From assembly GCA_030740135.1 (NCBI GenBank), contig JASLXW010000189.1, forward strand, positions 1 to 7,765: a DNA stretch of 7,765 nt, in the 5' to 3' direction. A model generated the notes under the pieces. The model was not told the origin of the DNA and ran no database searches. It saw only the letters and a program-made list of their open reading frames with translations. Positions 5,636-7,765 of the stretch are shown in pieces; position 1 is the stretch's first letter, and each line of letters begins with the position of its first letter. This stretch comes from Nitrospinota bacterium. GTDB lineage: Bacteria > UBA8248 > JACPRG01. A program made the position numbers and the translations under genes.

Positions 5636-7765
5636 TCAGTAGGCGGCGCCGGTGACGATCCGCCATACCTGGGCCACCACGAAGCAGAGTGCGAATCCCA
5701 TGACCAGAGGCAGCAGGGCCGAGATCGTGGTCCACTTCACGCTTCGCGTCTCCCTCCAGATCGTATAGATGGTGGTCGAGCATGGGTTGTGGACGAGACT
5801 GAAGAGCATCAGATTGACGGCCATCAGCAAGTTCCAACCGCCGGCTTTGAGCATCTTGGCCGTGGCCGCCTGGGTCTCGAGCTCGAACATCACCCCGGCC
5901 CCTTCCCCCACCCCGGCCATATCGGCCGTCAGGACGGTCAGCATCAGGATCGTCGGGATGACGATCTCGTTGGCCGGGACGGCGACAACGTAGGCCAGCA
6001 GGATGACCCCGCTGAGCCCGATCAGCAGGCCGAGGGGTTGGAGCCACGCGATGGCGTGCTCGGCCAGGCTGGCGCCGCCGACGGAGACGTTCGAGATGAT
6101 CCAGATGGCCCCCCCCGCCGGCAGCGCGAAGATCACCGCTCTCCACAAAACCCACAGTGTGCGGTCGATCACCGAGGTGTACAGCGTCTGGAGGACGCGC
6201 GGCGGCCGGTAGGGCGGCAACTCGAGGCTGAAGGTGGACACCTCCCCCCGAAGCAGCGTCCGCGAGAGCAGCCAGGAAGCGACGAAGGTCAGGAGGACGC
6301 CCAGGACGGCCACCGCCCCCACGGACAGGGCGGAGATCAACCCGGCCAAGTAGGCCGGCGCCAGCCCCCCGAGGAAGATCGAGGCGATCAGGATCTGGGT
6401 CGGCCAGCGCCCGTTGCACAGGGCGAAGTTGTTCGTGATGATGGCGATCAGCCGCTCGCGGGGGCTCTCGATGATGCGCGCGGCGATGACCCCGGCGGCG
6501 TTGCACCCAAACCCCATCGACATCGTCAGGGCCTGTTTGCCGTGCCCCCCCACCCGCTTGAACAGGTGGTCCAGGTTGAAGGCCACGCGCGGCAGATAGC
6601 CGAAATCCTCCAGGAGGGTGAACAGCGGGAAGAAGATGGCCATCGGCGGCACCATGACGCTCACCACCCAGGCCACGGCCAGGTACAAGCCGTCGATCAA
6701 GAGCCCATCGATCCACCACGGGATGCCGACGGCCGCGGCGCCGCCCTTGAGCATCGGATGGAGGATGTCGAGGAACAGCCAGGCGAGCCACTTCGAGGGC
6801 GTGTTGGCCCCGATGATGGTGACCCAGAAGACCCCCGTCAGAAGCAGGACCATGACCGGGAACCCGAGCTTCCGGCTGGTCACGAGGCGGTCGATGGCCC
6901 CGTCCAGGTCAAATCGCTGCTTCTCATCGCTCCGCGTCACCGCCCGGTCGGCGAGCCGGGCGGCCTCGGCATAGACATCCTCCACGAGCGATTCGTGAAA
7001 GTCGGGCGCCTTCCACCGCAGGGTTGACGCCGCGGAGAGGATCCCGGCGCCGTCGGCGCGCGCACCTTCCCGAGTCGCGACCGGCGCGGCCTCGCGGGTC
7101 GGCGGCTCCCGCAGCTCGGGCTCCCGCCGCCGGAGTGACCCCAGCTCGCCCTCCCGAACCGCCTGCGTGATGCGCTCATCGCCGTCCAGCAAACGGAGGG
7201 CGACCCAATTCGCGTTCGCAAGCCCGGGGAAAACCTTTTCGACCTGGCCGGAGAGGCGCTGGACGGCATGCTTCAAGGCTGGCGATCGTACGCCGATCCG
7301 GCGCGGCTTGCAGACCACCCGCCCGGTGGCCACGTCGGCGATGGCCTGGTTGAGCCGCTCAAGGCCCTCGCCGTAGCGGGCGGCCGTCGGCACCACGGGC
7401 ACGCCCAGATCCCGCGCCAGGCGGCGATCGTCCACGCTCAGGCCGTGCCGTTTCGCCTCGTCCATCAGGTTCAGGCAGACGACGGCGCGATCCGTGATCT
7501 CCAGGACCTGCTGGACCAGGTTGAGGTTGCGCTCGAGGCGGTTGGCATCGGCCACAATAACAGTCACGGCCGGCCGGCCGAAGAGGATGAAGTCGCGGGC
7601 GATCTCCTCGTCGTAGCCGGCCGAGAGCAGCGAATAGCTCCCGGGCAGGTCCACCAGCTTGTACCTGTTCCCCCCGTAGAGGAATCCGCCTTCCGCCCGG
7701 CTCACGGTCTTGCCGGGCCAGTTCCCGGTGTGCTGCCGGAGCCCGGTGAGGGCGTTGAACACGGT
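5636..7765 (-). CDS. feoB: FeoB-type ferrous iron transporter (GTPase plus membrane permease), start beyond window edge
   Basis: Inner-membrane importer of Fe(II) (some relatives take Mn) with a cytoplasmic G domain. The frame runs from the right edge (TVFNALTGLRQHTGNWPGKTV) to the TGA at 5636; the start and the G1 loop GNPNxGK(S/T) lie just outside, probably about 20 residues. Counting the V at 7762 as 1: G2 lies in GNWPGKTV (13-20), G3 is DLPG (38-41), G4 NLMD (98-101), G5 TAARYGEGL (126-134). A charged linker (about 203-250) leads to the membrane part, with hydrophobic segments near 300-318, 351-371, 456-478, 480-500, 535-556, 572-595 and 678-700. The gate region has GYLPRVAFNLDHLFKRVG (388-405), GFGCN (417-421) and NNFALCNGRWPT (444-455). 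C449 stands where the classical CxAR(L) segment is, but as CNGRWPT, a variant subgroup. A feoA-type partner, if any, would be outside the window. Confidence 0.94.
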   Translation of the reverse strand, partial: TVFNALTGLRQHTGNWPGKTVSRAEGGFLYGGNRYKLVDLPGSYSLLSAGYDEEIARDFILFGRPAVTVIVADANRLERNLNLVQQVLEITDRAVVCLNLMDEAKRHGLSVDDRRLARDLGVPVVPTAARYGEGLERLNQAIADVATGRVVCKPRRIGVRSPALKHAVQRLSGQVEKVFPGLANANWVALRLLDGDERITQAVREGELGSLRRREPELREPPTREAAPVATREGARADGAGILSAASTLRWKAPDFHESLVEDVYAEAARLADRAVTRSDEKQRFDLDGAIDRLVTSRKLGFPVMVLLLTGVFWVTIIGANTPSKWLAWLFLDILHPMLKGGAAAVGIPWWIDGLLIDGLYLAVAWVVSVMVPPMAIFFPLFTLLEDFGYLPRVAFNLDHLFKRVGGHGKQALTMSMGFGCNAAGVIAARIIESPRERLIAIITNNFALCNGRWPTQILIASIFLGGLAPAYLAGLISALSVGAVAVLGVLLTFVASWLLSRTLLRGEVSTFSLELPPYRPPRVLQTLYTSVIDRTLWVLWRAVIFALPAGGAIWIISNVSVGGASLAEHAIAWLQPLGLLIGLSGVILLAYVVAVPANEIVIPTILMLTVLTADMAGVGEGAGVMFELETQAATAKMLKAGGWNLLMAVNLMLFSLVHNPCSTTIYTIWRETRSVKWTTISALLPLVMGFALCFVVAQVWRIVTGAAY

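Noticed and set aside
5504..7027. Plus-strand open frame (507 codons) opposite feoB
   Set aside because: The translation is extremely rich in D, H, G, Q and R, mirroring the hydrophobic codons of FeoB on the other strand; no domain is seen.
1..7765. tRNA, rRNA, CRISPR array or complete insertion sequence
   Set aside because: Reading both strands, including the intergenic regions, I found no cloverleaf, rRNA-like segment, regularly spaced repeats or transposase.

Overview
The window is a GC-rich stretch of bacterial chromosome (most genes look strongly G/C-biased at third codon positions) carrying five protein-coding genes: four on the minus strand and one, a small heat-shock gene, on the plus strand. 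The gene set (FeoB-type transporter, soluble DMSO-reductase-family molybdoenzyme, Hsp20, 8-amino-7-oxononanoate synthase) fits a GC-rich Gram-negative anaerobe or facultative anaerobe, for example a Desulfobacterota- or Acidobacteriota-like lineage. The sequence alone does not fix the taxon.

Layout from left to right. (1) 1-606, minus: N-terminal half of a BioF-type PLP enzyme, cut by the left edge. (2) 763-1959, minus: a complete Fic-domain protein with an intact HPFLDGNGR motif and its own inhibitory SxxxEG helix; it looks less GC-rich than its neighbours. (3) 1960-2355: a 396-base, largely AT-rich divergent intergenic region holding a promoter for fic (minus), a promoter for hsp20 (plus) and several palindromes. 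(4) 2356-2796, plus: a complete Hsp20. (5) 2910-2944: a strong hairpin that can end transcription from both converging sides. (6) 2949-5390, minus: a complete 813-aa molybdopterin oxidoreductase with an N-terminal [4Fe-4S] motif and a probable Cys molybdenum ligand, but no electron-transfer partner subunit in view. (7) 5391-5635: intergenic region with a probable promoter for the oxidoreductase and an unexplained 9-bp inverted repeat. (8) 5636-7765, minus: feoB, complete except for its first residues, which lie beyond the right edge.

The genes do not form one obvious pathway. The oxidoreductase and feoB point to anaerobic iron/molybdenum redox metabolism but probably have separate promoters. 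Hsp20 is an independent stress unit, and fic looks like an accessory insertion next to a biotin-synthesis gene. I see no clear new multi-gene system. The items most worth a second look are the orphan molybdoenzyme (Cys ligand without the His that formate dehydrogenases need, and an unusual Cys spacing), the variant gate motif of FeoB, and the palindromes in the two intergenic regions.
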